The notes beneath the pieces were generated by a model. That model saw only the letters and a program-made list of their open reading frames with translations, did not search any database and was not told the DNA's origin. DNA of 50,481 nucleotides, taken from assembly GCF_013001275.1 (NCBI RefSeq), contig NZ_JABDMV010000136.1:1-50481 (forward strand). Direction: 5' to 3'. Position numbers and translations under genes: made by a program. Position 1 is the first letter of the stretch. Each line of letters opens with the position of its first letter. Positions 1 to 8,625 of the stretch are shown here, piece by piece. The DNA is from Flaviramulus sp. (GTDB lineage: Bacteria > Bacteroidota > Bacteroidia > Flavobacteriales > Flavobacteriaceae).

Positions 1-2
1 TG

Positions 3-35
3 CAAACATACAACCCTTTTTCTTTTCAATAACAA
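3..35 (-). promoter_or_regulatory. Possible leftward promoter for a gene outside the window
   Basis: Read on the minus strand, TATGTTTG (10 to 3) fits the Bacteroidota -7 box TAnnTTTG, and a TTG lies 22 bp upstream (35 to 33). This would fire leftwards out of the window, so the gene before this region is probably divergent from thrS. It rests on sequence match only and the downstream gene cannot be seen. Confidence 0.3.
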
Positions 36-279
36 CTTTTTTACCCTTTTTTTATCCCTTTTTTTTATACGCCTTTAAACCCTTTATTTACTGACCTTTA
101 CAAGCCTGTTTTTTATTAACATTATTAGCATATAAATCATTTTTATGTTTACAAACAGTCTTTTATCTAACTAAAAACCGCTGATGCCCATACAATAGCC
201 CACTAAATTTTATCATGATTTACAATTTTATATATACTACTATAAGGATACGAATGAACTTTATTACCTCATAATACAC
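11..279. other. AT-rich non-coding stretch upstream of the Flavo-1-like RNA
   Basis: I see no credible reading frame on either strand. The first 110 bases are pyrimidine-rich on the plus strand, with several CCCTTT-type runs; the rest is ordinary AT-rich sequence. No TAnnTTTG box was found just upstream of the RNA element at 280, so its promoter is not identified. Confidence 0.5.
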
Positions 280-360
280 GCGTTAGGGATAGTAATGACA
301 TCCTTTTGCAAGGAACGAGAAAAAGATATAATGAATAGCCCGACCCTAAAAGGGGAACGC
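280..360 (+). ncRNA. Flavo-1-like structured RNA element
   Basis: The element opens with GCGTTAGGGAT and closes with GGGGAACGC, so GCGTT (280-284) pairs with AACGC (356-360). Inside, CATCCTTTT faces AAAAGATAT, and GCCCGACCCTAAAAGGGG makes a short CCCT/AGGG-type hairpin. From memory this is the repeated layout of the Flavo-1 RNA motif of Flavobacteria, whose function is unknown; the assignment was not checked with a covariance model. It ends 26 bp before the thrS -33 box, so it should not be part of the thrS mRNA. Strand is chosen to match the remembered motif; the outer stem alone is symmetric. Confidence 0.6.
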
Positions 361-385
361 TATAAAAATTATACCTACATATATA

Positions 386-416
386 TTGTGTGGGTTTGTT
401 TATACTATTATCTTTG
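386..416 (+). promoter_or_regulatory. Promoter of thrS-infC-rpmI-rplT
   Basis: TTG (386-388), a 20 bp spacer and TATCTTTG (409-416) match the Bacteroidota sigma-A promoter. The expected start of transcription lies a few bases later, leaving a leader of only about 15-20 nt before the thrS ATG at 440, too short for a T-box or other large regulatory leader. Confidence 0.7.
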
Positions 417-439
417 CAGCTTGAATTTAATTTTTTTGA

Positions 440-2374
440 ATGATTGATATTACTTTACCAGATGGGAATGTGAAATCCTTTGACAAAGGTGTTACACCAA
501 TGGATGTTGCAAAAAGTATAAGTGAAGGTTTTGCACGAAATGTTATTTCTGCAAATTTTAATGGTACTATTATAGAAACAGCGACTCCATTAAATTCAAA
601 CGGTTCGTTGGTTTTATATACTTGGAATAATGACGAAGGTAAAACTGCTTTTTGGCATAGTTCTGCTCATGTATTAGCACAAGCTATTGAGGAATTATAT
701 CCTAAAGCGAAATTAACTATTGGTCCTGCTATTGAAAATGGGTTTTATTATGATGTAGATTTTGGCAACCAAACTCTTTCGGAAAAAGATTTTAAAACCA
801 TTGAAGTTAAAATGTTGGAGATTGCTCGTGGTAAGCACGACTTTAAAATGAGAGCTGTAAGTAAAGACGAAGCACTATCCTTATATAAAGATAATGAGTT
901 TAAATCCGAATTGATAAAAAATTTAGAAGACGGCACAATTACTTTTTGTGACCATAGCTCATTTACAGATTTATGCCGAGGCGGCCATATACCTAATACT
1001 GGCATTATTAAAGCAGTTAAAATATTAAGTGTTGCTGGAGCATATTGGAGAGGCAATGAAAACAACCCTCAATTAACTCGTGTTTATGGTATTTCGTTCC
1101 CTAAACAGAAAGAACTTACTGAATATTTAGAATTACTTGAAGAGGCAAAAAAACGTGACCATAGAAAACTAGGAAAAGAATTAGAACTTTTTACTTTTTC
1201 GCAAAAAGTAGGCCAAGGCTTACCATTATGGTTGCCTAAAGGGGCTGCTTTGAGAGAGCGTTTGGAAAATTTCCTAAAAGCTGCGCAAAAGAAAGCAGGA
1301 TACGAAATGGTAATTACTCCTCATATTGGCCAGAAAGAACTATACGTAACTTCGGGACATTATGCTAAATATGGCGAAGACAGTTTTCAACCGATAAAAA
1401 CTCCAAAAGAAGATGAAGAGTTTTTATTAAAACCAATGAATTGTCCACATCACTGTGAAATTTATAAATCTTCTCAATGGAGTTATAAAGATTTACCTAA
1501 ACGTTTTGCTGAATTTGGTACGGTTTATAGATACGAGCAAAGTGGAGAATTACATGGTTTAACTCGTGTACGTGGTTTTACTCAAGATGATGCCCATTTA
1601 TTTTGTACGCCAGAGCAGTTAGATAAAGAGTTTAAAGATGTTATTGATTTAGTATTATATGTTTTTGGATCTTTAGGTTTTGAAAACTTTACAGCGCAAG
1701 TATCTGTAAGAGATCCCGAGAATCCCGACAAATATATTGGTGATGTAGAGAATTGGGAAAAGGCAGAACAAGCGATTATCAATGCTGCTAAAGACAAAAG
1801 GTTAGATTACGTTATTGAAACTGGTGAAGCGGCCTTTTATGGTCCGAAGCTAGACTTTATGGTAAAAGATGCTTTAGGAAGACGCTGGCAACTAGGTACA
1901 ATTCAAGTAGATTACACTTTACCAGAACGTTTTGATTTAACGTATAAAGGCAGTGATAATGAGTTGCATAGACCTATAATGATACACCGTGCGCCTTTTG
2001 GAAGTATGGAGCGTTTTGTGGCATTATTGTTGGAACATACAGGTGGTAATTTCCCGCTTTGGTTAATGCCAACTCAGGCAATAATTTTATCAATTAGCGA
2101 GAAATATGAAAAATACTCTGAAAAAGTTTTAAATTTGCTAGAAAATGACGAAATTCGCGCCCTTGTAGACCATAGAAATGAGACTATAGGTAAGAAAATT
2201 AGGGAAGCTGAAATGCAGAAACACCCTTATATGATTATCATTGGTGAGCAAGAAGAGCAAGAAGGCAAAATAACAGTACGCCAACATGGAGGTGCAGATT
2301 TAGGCATGATTTCTGTAGAAACCTTCTCAGATATAATAAAAGAAGACATTAAAAAAACGTTGAAATCGTTTTAA
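440..2374 (+). CDS. thrS: Threonine--tRNA ligase
   Basis: This cytoplasmic class II aminoacyl-tRNA synthetase charges tRNA-Thr. At 644 residues it is full length. An N-terminal TGS domain (about 1-60) is followed by the editing/SAD domain with HSSAH at 73-77 and CRGGH near 180. The catalytic core carries the zinc ligands in MNCPHHCE (Cys), QDDAHLF (His) and MIHRAPFGS (His), and the C-terminal anticodon-binding domain ends the protein. It is the first gene of a translation operon with infC, rpmI and rplT, the same order as in Escherichia coli. The ATG at 440 sits just behind a good promoter, which fixes the start. Confidence 0.97.
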   Translation: MIDITLPDGNVKSFDKGVTPMDVAKSISEGFARNVISANFNGTIIETATPLNSNGSLVLYTWNNDEGKTAFWHSSAHVLAQAIEELYPKAKLTIGPAIENGFYYDVDFGNQTLSEKDFKTIEVKMLEIARGKHDFKMRAVSKDEALSLYKDNEFKSELIKNLEDGTITFCDHSSFTDLCRGGHIPNTGIIKAVKILSVAGAYWRGNENNPQLTRVYGISFPKQKELTEYLELLEEAKKRDHRKLGKELELFTFSQKVGQGLPLWLPKGAALRERLENFLKAAQKKAGYEMVITPHIGQKELYVTSGHYAKYGEDSFQPIKTPKEDEEFLLKPMNCPHHCEIYKSSQWSYKDLPKRFAEFGTVYRYEQSGELHGLTRVRGFTQDDAHLFCTPEQLDKEFKDVIDLVLYVFGSLGFENFTAQVSVRDPENPDKYIGDVENWEKAEQAIINAAKDKRLDYVIETGEAAFYGPKLDFMVKDALGRRWQLGTIQVDYTLPERFDLTYKGSDNELHRPIMIHRAPFGSMERFVALLLEHTGGNFPLWLMPTQAIILSISEKYEKYSEKVLNLLENDEIRALVDHRNETIGKKIREAEMQKHPYMIIIGEQEEQEGKITVRQHGGADLGMISVETFSDIIKEDIKKTLKSF

Positions 2375-2407
2375 AAAATTATAAGTTAAATTTAAATAGA
2401 TAAAGCC

Positions 2408-2953
2408 ATAGCAATTAGAAGAAGACATCAACCTAGAAGGGTTTCACAAGAAGATAAACACAAAATTAACTCTAAAATTACTGCGCAACAAGTGCGTCTT
2501 GTTGGAGATAATATAGAAATTGGTATTTATACAAAAGGTGATGCTATGAGAATAGCAAACGAGCAAGAGTTAGATCTGGTAGAGATTTCACCAAATGCTG
2601 ATCCTCCTGTTTGTAAGGTTATGGATTACAAAAAGTTTCTTTATGAACAAAAGAAACGTGATAAAGCTTTAAAATCAAAAGCTACAAAAGTTATCATTAA
2701 AGAAATTCGTTTTGGTCCTCAAACTGACGACCATGATTACGAGTTTAAAAAGAAACATGCTGAGAAGTTTTTAAAAGAAGGTGCAAAACTTAAAGCTTTT
2801 GTGTTTTTTAAAGGACGATCGATCATATTTAAGGAACAGGGCCAAATTTTATTATTAAGATTAGCTCAAGACCTTGAAGAATTTGGGAAAGTTGAGCAGA
2901 TGCCTCGATTAGAAGGTAAACGTATGACAATGTTTATTACACCAAAAAAATAA
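2408..2953 (+). CDS. infC: Translation initiation factor IF-3, non-canonical AUA start
   Basis: IF-3 binds the 30S subunit and checks start-codon fidelity. The N domain ([11 protein letters not shown], then [22 protein letters not shown]) and C domain ([28 protein letters not shown]) are clear. No ATG or GTG occurs at the expected N terminus. The only GTG, at 2492, would remove 28 residues of a normal IF-3. The frame is open back to a TAA at 2393 and reads (I)[10 protein letters not shown] from ATA at 2408; flavobacterial IF-3 typically begins MAIR, so ATA is the best start (181 residues). Alternatives are ATT at 2414 or ATA at 2396. A poor start codon is the known basis of IF-3 autoregulation in E. 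coli (AUU); the same is inferred here. Confidence 0.93.
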   Translation: MAIRRRHQPRRVSQEDKHKINSKITAQQVRLVGDNIEIGIYTKGDAMRIANEQELDLVEISPNADPPVCKVMDYKKFLYEQKKRDKALKSKATKVIIKEIRFGPQTDDHDYEFKKKHAEKFLKEGAKLKAFVFFKGRSIIFKEQGQILLLRLAQDLEEFGKVEQMPRLEGKRMTMFITPKK

Positions 2954-3014
2954 AGTCCCTGACTTTTCAGGATTAAAAATAATTAAGCGAAATAATTAAA
3001 ACTAGGAAAAGAAA

Positions 3015-3212
3015 ATGCCTAAAATGAAAACAAAATCTAGTGCCAAAAAACGTTTTAAGTTAACTGGTACTGGTAAAATTAAAAGAAAGCACGCTTTTAA
3101 GAGCCACATCTTAACAAAGAAGTCTAAAAAGCGTAAGCTAGCTCTGACTCATGATACTTTAGTACATAAGGCAGATGAGAACAATGTTAAAACAATGTTA
3201 CGTTTAAAGTAA
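3015..3212 (+). CDS. rpmI: 50S ribosomal protein L35
   Basis: L35 is a small basic protein of the large ribosomal subunit. The 65 residues begin [20 protein letters not shown], the family hallmark, and carry the [12 protein letters not shown] basic stretch. It lies 61 bp after infC and 102 bp before rplT in the same operon. A short CCTGA/TCAGG hairpin sits in the gap after infC. Confidence 0.97.
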   Translation: MPKMKTKSSAKKRFKLTGTGKIKRKHAFKSHILTKKSKKRKLALTHDTLVHKADENNVKTMLRLK

Positions 3213-3216
3213 TTAA

Positions 3217-3289
3217 GTTTTAACCGGTTAAAACAAATTATAAACCCTGGAGTTAGGCAAATAAAAAGAGTTAATTAATTAACCGCCTA
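3217..3289 (+). promoter_or_regulatory. Structured rpmI-rplT spacer, possible L20 leader
   Basis: The spacer holds an 18-base perfect palindrome centred on AACCGGTT (3217-3234). It is followed by TAGGC (3254-3258) that can pair with GCCTA (3285-3289) around the palindrome GTTAATTAATTAAC (3270-3283). Neither hairpin has a T tract, so they do not look like a plain terminator. L20 represses its own operon in E. coli and Bacillus by binding structured mRNA; a similar role here is inference. Confidence 0.35.
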
Positions 3290-3314
3290 CTACAAAAAAA
3301 AACAATTAAAAATT

Positions 3315-3668
3315 ATGCCAAGATCAGTAAATTCTGTAGCAAAAAGAGCCAGAAGAAAAAAGGTTCTAAAACAAGCAAAAGGTTACTTTGGACGTCGTAA
3401 AAACGTTTGGACAGTAGCAAAAAATGCGGTTGATAAAGCGATGCAATATTCGTATAGAGACCGTAGAGCAAAAAAGAGAACATTCCGTGCTTTATGGATT
3501 ACGCGTATTAACGCAGGAGCCAGAGAACATGGATTATCTTATTCTCAATTTATGGGAAAATTAAAAGCTAATGACATCGAATTAAACCGTAAGGTTTTAG
3601 CAGATTTAGCTATGAACAACCCTGAAGCTTTTAAAGCTGTCATCGAGAAAGTTAAAGAAGGCGCTTAG
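3315..3668 (+). CDS. rplT: 50S ribosomal protein L20
   Basis: L20 binds 23S rRNA early in large-subunit assembly. The 117 residues are normal length, opening [20 protein letters not shown], then [19 protein letters not shown] and the globular C-terminal part ([19 protein letters not shown]). It is the last gene of the thrS-infC-rpmI-rplT operon, with a strong terminator 30 bp downstream. Confidence 0.98.
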   Translation: MPRSVNSVAKRARRKKVLKQAKGYFGRRKNVWTVAKNAVDKAMQYSYRDRRAKKRTFRALWITRINAGAREHGLSYSQFMGKLKANDIELNRKVLADLAMNNPEAFKAVIEKVKEGA

Positions 3669-3697
3669 CCTATTGTAAAACATATTATTCGCTTAAT

Positions 3698-3731
3698 AAA
3701 AGTCCAACTCCTATGAGTTGGACTTTTTTTA
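3698..3731 (+). terminator. Intrinsic terminator of the rplT operon
   Basis: A 13 bp stem (AAAAGTCCAACTC, 3698-3710) with a CTAT loop and its exact complement (3715-3727) runs into a T tract. Confidence 0.9.
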
Positions 3732-3780
3732 TTTACATTACAAAAATTTTATCGTTCAAAATACTTTATAATATAACCAG

Positions 3781-4593
3781 ATGAATTTATCACAAATTAA
3801 ATTAGTCGTTACAGATATGGACGGGACTCTACTTAACTCCAACCATGAAGTTAGCGACTTATTCTATAAGTTGTTTAAAGAGTTAAAGAAGCATAATATA
3901 TTATTTGTAGCTGCTAGCGGAAGACCAATTTACAGTATTATTGAAAAATTAATACCCATTAAGAATGATATTATTATGGTTGCCGAAAATGGTGGCATTG
4001 TAATTAGAAACCAAGAAGACCTACTTACCAATCCTATAAAAAAAGATGGATTGATTAAAGTTGAATCTTTAATCAACTCCAATAATAATATTCATCCTAT
4101 TTATTGCACAAAATCAAAAGCATATTTTAGACAAAATTCTATCTCTAATTCTTTTATTAAATCACTTACAGAATATTATCCGAAATTTTCAATTATAAAT
4201 AGTCTTGATACTATAAAAGAAGAAATTTTAAAAATTGCTTTATACCATTCTGAAGATTCAGAGAAATATGTTTATCCGATTTTTAAACAATTCGAACCTG
4301 AATACAATATAAAAATATCAGGTAAACATTGGGTAGACATCTCAGATAGTAAAGCTAATAAAGGGAATGCCATTAAGTTAATTCAAAAAACAAACAACAT
4401 TTCACATCAAGAAACTCTTGTTTTTGGTGATTACAACAACGATATTGACATGTTAAAGCTAGCTAAATATAGCTTTGCTATGGAAAACGCTCATCCTAAT
4501 GTTAAAGAAGTAGCAAATTTTAATACAAAAAGCAATGATAATTTTGGAGTTGAAATTATTTTAGAAAAGATGATAAAAGCAATGTCGATTTAA
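3781..4593 (+). CDS. Cof-type HAD-superfamily phosphatase
   Basis: This is a cytoplasmic haloacid-dehalogenase phosphatase of the Cof/IIB subfamily, which typically dephosphorylates sugar phosphates or flavin nucleotides; the substrate cannot be told. Motif I is VVTDMDGTLLNSN (nucleophile Asp 12, acid Asp 14), motif II AASGRP near residue 45, motif III Lys in DSKANKGNAIK near 200, and motif IV VFGDYNNDIDML near 216-227. The C2 cap lies between motifs II and III. The 270 residues are typical. Its stop overlaps the end of the convergent yjbQ remnant by 4 bp. Confidence 0.9.
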   Translation: MNLSQIKLVVTDMDGTLLNSNHEVSDLFYKLFKELKKHNILFVAASGRPIYSIIEKLIPIKNDIIMVAENGGIVIRNQEDLLTNPIKKDGLIKVESLINSNNNIHPIYCTKSKAYFRQNSISNSFIKSLTEYYPKFSIINSLDTIKEEILKIALYHSEDSEKYVYPIFKQFEPEYNIKISGKHWVDISDSKANKGNAIKLIQKTNNISHQETLVFGDYNNDIDMLKLAKYSFAMENAHPNVKEVANFNTKSNDNFGVEIILEKMIKAMSI

Positions 4594-5011
4594 ATTCCAA
4601 AAGCAGTTATAACTATCTTTCTGGATCCGCCATAGTCTCTATGTTCACATAAATAGAAACCTTGCCAAATACCTAAATTTAGCTTTCCATTGGTAATTGG
4701 CACTTGAACTGATGATCCCAATAACGACGCCTTTATATGTGCTGGCATATCATCAGATCCTTCATAAGTATGCTTATAATAAGCAGCGTTTTCTGGAACC
4801 GACACATTAAAATGGCTTTCAAAATCTTCCCTCACCGTTTCATCGGCATTCTCATTTAAGCTTAAACTTGCTGAAGTATGCTTTATAAAAACCTGTAACT
4901 GACCTATTTTAATTTGTGAAATTTCTGAAATGGCGTCTAAAACGGAATTTGGATTAAATGAAACCCTCGCTTATGTGGTTTTAAATGTATTTCTTTCTGA
5001 AAAAATTTCAT
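4590..5011 (-). pseudogene. yjbQ: YjbQ family (UPF0047) protein, frameshifted
   Basis: The C-terminal 80 residues (REDFESHFN, HTYEGSDDMPAHIKASLLGSS, ITNGKLNLGIWQGFYLCEHR) are unmistakable YjbQ, a family linked to a minor thiamine-phosphate synthase activity. The N terminus (ATG at 5011, reading QKEIHLKPHKRGFHLI) is intact but in another frame. The break is one missing base on the minus strand between 4952 and 4951: restoring one A turns ATCCAAATTCC into ATCACAAATTCC and gives HLITNSVLDAISEISQ and a full 140-residue protein. As it stands translation hits TAG seven bases later. It is either a very young pseudogene or a sequencing error; everything else is conserved. Confidence 0.88.
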
Positions 5012-5145
5012 GTTATAATTATTTTTATCAAATTTACACTAAAGAACCAAATACAGATTAACAGTTAAATGAAAATTAAATTTTAAATTATTACGCAACC
5101 TTTTAAGTATCTTCTCATCTTCAATATACAAATCAAACTATAAAA

Positions 5146-5583
5146 ATGAAAAAACCTATTTTAATTTTAATTATCTGTTTTCTTACATTATTCAATTGTT
5201 CTCTTGGTAATGAAACCAACAACACACCTCCTCAAATTGTAAAAATATACTGGAACTTGGTTAACGTTAGTGGTGGTTTTGAAGGAGTAAATGACAACTT
5301 TGAAGTAGGCACCATTATATGGGAATTTAATGATTCGACTGAAACTCTAAGTGTCGATAACCAAAATAATGATGACACAAAACAGGATGGATTAGATTCT
5401 GGAAATTATAGCTATTCCATTTTTAACGTTGAAGATGAATCCTATATAATTGTGGATGACATTGAGGTTGGAAGCATGACCTTAACTTCTAATGAGTTAG
5501 TTATAAATGAAAATGAAACTTCTGAAGGTAGTGCTGCTGATGGGTTTATTTACACGTTTTCTAAAACCACAATTACACAGTAG
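5146..5583 (+). CDS. Small lipoprotein of unknown function
   Basis: The 145-residue protein has a lipoprotein signal peptide ending LTLFNCS, with Cys 18 as the predicted acylation site. The rest is acidic and strand-rich (KIYWNLVNVSGG, VGTIIWEFND, YSYSIFNV), as in the small lipocalin-like lipoproteins common in Flavobacteriaceae, but I do not recognise a named family. It stands alone between a divergent yjbQ remnant and a convergent gene. It is likely exported and membrane-anchored; the function is unknown. Confidence 0.75.
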   Translation: MKKPILILIICFLTLFNCSLGNETNNTPPQIVKIYWNLVNVSGGFEGVNDNFEVGTIIWEFNDSTETLSVDNQNNDDTKQDGLDSGNYSYSIFNVEDESYIIVDDIEVGSMTLTSNELVINENETSEGSAADGFIYTFSKTTITQ

Positions 5584-5596
5584 AAAACCAAGATTA

Positions 5597-6856
5597 TTAA
5601 GTTTTTTGTTTCTTCTTTTTCGCCGCGGGAAATAGCACATTATTTAATATAAGTCTATATCCTGGTGAAGTTGGGTGCAAATCGAGTTCCGTTTTAGCAT
5701 CACCTACTCTGTGTTGATAATCTTCAGGATCATGACCACCATAAAAAGTAAAAAAACCTTTCCCTTTGATACCATGTATGTACTTTGCCTCTCCGTTTAA
5801 TTTAGTTTCACCCAATACTAGAACATTTGATTTTATTTCATTCCGAGTGAATGAAGTTGTTTGCCCCATAAATCCTTTAACCAATGCTGTATGATTTTGG
5901 CACAGCATAGTTGGTATAGGATCCCATTTAGCAGAAAATTCCATAAGCGAAAAATAATCTGATGTTCTTGGAATGTTTCGTTTTCTCGTCATATCTATTG
6001 ACGAAAACTCATAAATCATTGGACTGCGCTCCAAGGTATAATTAGTGAACGCAAAAGTTTTATTGTAGTCAATTTTATTTTGGTAACCAGCATCACTCCC
6101 ATCACCATCAAACATAGGTTCACAAATATCGACTCCTTCAGCTGAAAGAGCGATATCAAAACTATCGGTTGCACTGCACATCGCAAACATGAAACCACCT
6201 CCTATTACGTAATCTCGAATTTTTAAGGCAACTGCCAACTTTTCTTCAGAGACTTTATTGTAGCCTAGCTTATCTGCTAATAATTCAGCGTCTTTTTTTT
6301 CTTGAATATACCATGATGTTGCACGATATTGCGCGTAAAATTTACCAAATTGTCCTGTAAAATCTTCATGATGTAGGTGTAGCCAATCAAAAAGTAATAA
6401 GCCATCGTTAAGAACTTCTTCATCATAAACAGTTTCATATGGGATTTCGGCATATTTCAAAACCATAGTTACTGCATCGTCCCAAGGTTGATTTCCATGT
6501 GGTGTATAAACGGCAATTTTAGGAGCTTTTTCTAAAACTACAGCCTCCATGTTTTGACTTGGACTGCTAATTTCTTCTAATATGCTTTCTGCGCTAGCAT
6601 TTGAAATAACCTCAAAAGAGACACCTCGTATTTGGCACTCGCGCTGAATTTCATCTGTATCTGGCAATAAAAAAGAACCACCTCTATAATTAAGAAGCCA
6701 TTTTACTTTTAATTGCTTATTTAAAGTCCAATAGGTTATTCCGTAGGCTTTTAAATGATTTTTCTGACTATCTACGTCCATAGGAATAAGCACGTATGAA
6801 GCAAAAGAACTTATTGAAATAAATAGAAAGAAAATGATTAATAGGGTCTTTTTCAT
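5597..6856 (-). CDS. Exported class I amidotransferase-like protein (often labelled asparagine synthetase B)
   Basis: The product has a clean signal peptide (MKKTLLIIFFLFISISSFAS), which favours this ATG over one six codons upstream (6874). The mature part (about 400 residues) begins SYVLIPMD. The centre carries KIAVYTPHGNQPWDDAV, then HLHHEDFTGQF and GGGFMFAMCSATDSFDIAL, which resembles the nucleophile elbow of class I glutamine-amidotransferase-like folds with a candidate Cys. Homologues are commonly called asparagine synthetase B, but I see neither an N-terminal Cys amidotransferase domain nor an ATP-pyrophosphatase domain, so that name is probably wrong. It probably acts in the periplasm; the substrate is unknown. 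It is downstream of dnaB on the same strand. Confidence 0.75.
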   Translation of the reverse strand: MKKTLLIIFFLFISISSFASYVLIPMDVDSQKNHLKAYGITYWTLNKQLKVKWLLNYRGGSFLLPDTDEIQRECQIRGVSFEVISNASAESILEEISSPSQNMEAVVLEKAPKIAVYTPHGNQPWDDAVTMVLKYAEIPYETVYDEEVLNDGLLLFDWLHLHHEDFTGQFGKFYAQYRATSWYIQEKKDAELLADKLGYNKVSEEKLAVALKIRDYVIGGGFMFAMCSATDSFDIALSAEGVDICEPMFDGDGSDAGYQNKIDYNKTFAFTNYTLERSPMIYEFSSIDMTRKRNIPRTSDYFSLMEFSAKWDPIPTMLCQNHTALVKGFMGQTTSFTRNEIKSNVLVLGETKLNGEAKYIHGIKGKGFFTFYGGHDPEDYQHRVGDAKTELDLHPTSPGYRLILNNVLFPAAKKKKQKT

Positions 6857-6915
6857 AGACCGAAAGATAAACAAAATATGTTCTTAACAGTTACTCTTTA
6901 ACAGGAGTTTAATTT

Positions 6916-8457
6916 TTAAAATGGCACATCGTTTTCCTCATCTTCATTAAACGAGCTTCCAAATGCCTCATCAGGATTTGCTTTAAAATTATCTGCTTTA
7001 AAAGTGTTATCATTAGCCGCTGCATTCATTTTAGAATGAAATTCAAAAGGTGAATCGTAATCATCAAGATTGTCAAATTTACCTAAATGACCAATGAATT
7101 TTAAACGTATATTATCTAAACCACCATTACGATGTTTTGCTATAATAAATTCTGCTTGCCCCTCTGTTGGAGAGCGTTCTTCATCATCCCATTCATCAAT
7201 TTTATAATATTCTGGTCTGTAAATAAAGCTAACAATATCAGCATCTTGTTCAATCGCACCAGATTCACGTAAATCTGATAATAACGGACGTTTACTTCCA
7301 CCACGTGTCTCTACAGCACGCGATAATTGTGAAAGCGCAATTACTGGAATATTCAATTCTTTTGCCAATGCCTTCAGGTTTCGAGAAATCATTGATATTT
7401 CTTGTTCACGATTGCCGCCGTGGCTACTTCCACCTGTCATCAATTGTAAATAATCAATCATTATTAATTTAATACCATGTTGTGATGAAAGTCTACGGGC
7501 TTTTGCTCTTAAGTCAAAAATAGAAAGTGAAGGAGTATCATCAATAAATAATGGTGCTTTTTCTAATCCTTTTACTTTTACATTTAGTTGTTCCCACTCA
7601 TGTTTTTCAAGCTTACCTGTTCTTAACTTTTCAGATGATAAGCCAGTTTCACTTGATATTAATCGGGTTATTAATTGTACTGACGCCATTTCTAATGAAA
7701 AAAAAGCGACTGGTATGTTAAGGTCTACAGCAATATTTCGAGCCATAGATAATGTTAATGCCGTTTTACCCATACCAGGACGCGCAGCTACTATAATTAA
7801 ATCGGATGGCTGCCAACCTGAAGTTAATTTATCTAACTTATTAAAACCAGTTGGAATACCACTTAGTCCTTCTTTATTAGAAATTTCTTCAATTTTCTTT
7901 TTAGCTTGAATCACTAAATCTTGTGCCGTCTCACTAGATTTCTTAATATTTCCCTGAGTAACTTCGTATAATTTAGATTCAGCATTATCTAATAAATCAA
8001 AAACATCTTTAGTTTCATCATAAGAATCTTCAATAATTTCACTTGAAATTTTAATTAAACTACGCTGAATAAATTTCTGTAAAATAATCCGTGCATGAAA
8101 CTCGATATGTGCAGATGAAGATACTTTTTGAGTTAGAGATATTAAGTAAAAATCACCGCCCGAAAGTTCTAATTTTGAATTCTTTTTAAGTTGACTTGAA
8201 ACGGTTAATAAATCGACCGGTTCGCTATTTTCAAACAAATGTAAAATAGCTTGAAAAATATGTTGATGTGACTCCTTATAAAAAGCTTCGGGACTTAAAA
8301 TATCAATTACTTCATCAACCCCTTTTTTATCAATCATCATCGCACCTAACACAACCTCTTCTAAATCAAGTGCTTGGGGTGGTATTTTTCCTTTTTCAAG
8401 ATTGATAATAGTACTTTTATCAACTTTATATCCTTGTAACTGGCTGGGTTGTTTCAT
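6916..8457 (-). CDS. dnaB: Replicative DNA helicase DnaB
   Basis: DnaB is the hexameric helicase that unwinds DNA at the replication fork. The N-terminal domain (about 24-125, PQALDLEEVVLGAMM) is followed by the RecA-like motor with Walker A ARPGMGKT at 225-232, VAFFSLEM, Walker B LIMIDYLQLM, and SQLSRAVETRGGSKRPLLSDLRESGAIEQDADIV split over the later motifs. At 513 residues it is slightly long; the extra is an acidic, disordered C-terminal tail ending DEENDVPF, like the SSB C-terminal peptide. No intein is present. It lies between accA and the exported amidotransferase-like gene, all on the minus strand. Confidence 0.97.
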   Translation of the reverse strand: MKQPSQLQGYKVDKSTIINLEKGKIPPQALDLEEVVLGAMMIDKKGVDEVIDILSPEAFYKESHQHIFQAILHLFENSEPVDLLTVSSQLKKNSKLELSGGDFYLISLTQKVSSSAHIEFHARIILQKFIQRSLIKISSEIIEDSYDETKDVFDLLDNAESKLYEVTQGNIKKSSETAQDLVIQAKKKIEEISNKEGLSGIPTGFNKLDKLTSGWQPSDLIIVAARPGMGKTALTLSMARNIAVDLNIPVAFFSLEMASVQLITRLISSETGLSSEKLRTGKLEKHEWEQLNVKVKGLEKAPLFIDDTPSLSIFDLRAKARRLSSQHGIKLIMIDYLQLMTGGSSHGGNREQEISMISRNLKALAKELNIPVIALSQLSRAVETRGGSKRPLLSDLRESGAIEQDADIVSFIYRPEYYKIDEWDDEERSPTEGQAEFIIAKHRNGGLDNIRLKFIGHLGKFDNLDDYDSPFEFHSKMNAAANDNTFKADNFKANPDEAFGSSFNEDEENDVPF

Positions 8458-8625
8458 GACTGCGAAAGTAACTAAAAAGATAGAAATTTGAGAGATTTAA
8501 CAATTTCCATTGTTCACAAATGGTTAACAATTTAACTGTTAATAACTTCAAATTATTGTCAATAAGCATAGAAAAATCATAAAGTGTTTTATTTACAATT
8601 TTTATATGTTATGGTACTAAAGAGA

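Noticed and set aside
361-439. A T-box or other leader controlling thrS
   Set aside because: The leader after the predicted transcription start is about 15-20 nt, too short, and no T-box sequence is present.
4936-4960. Programmed frameshifting to make full-length YjbQ
   Set aside because: There is no slippery heptamer or stimulatory structure at the break, and the family is not known to use recoding. A lost base is simpler.
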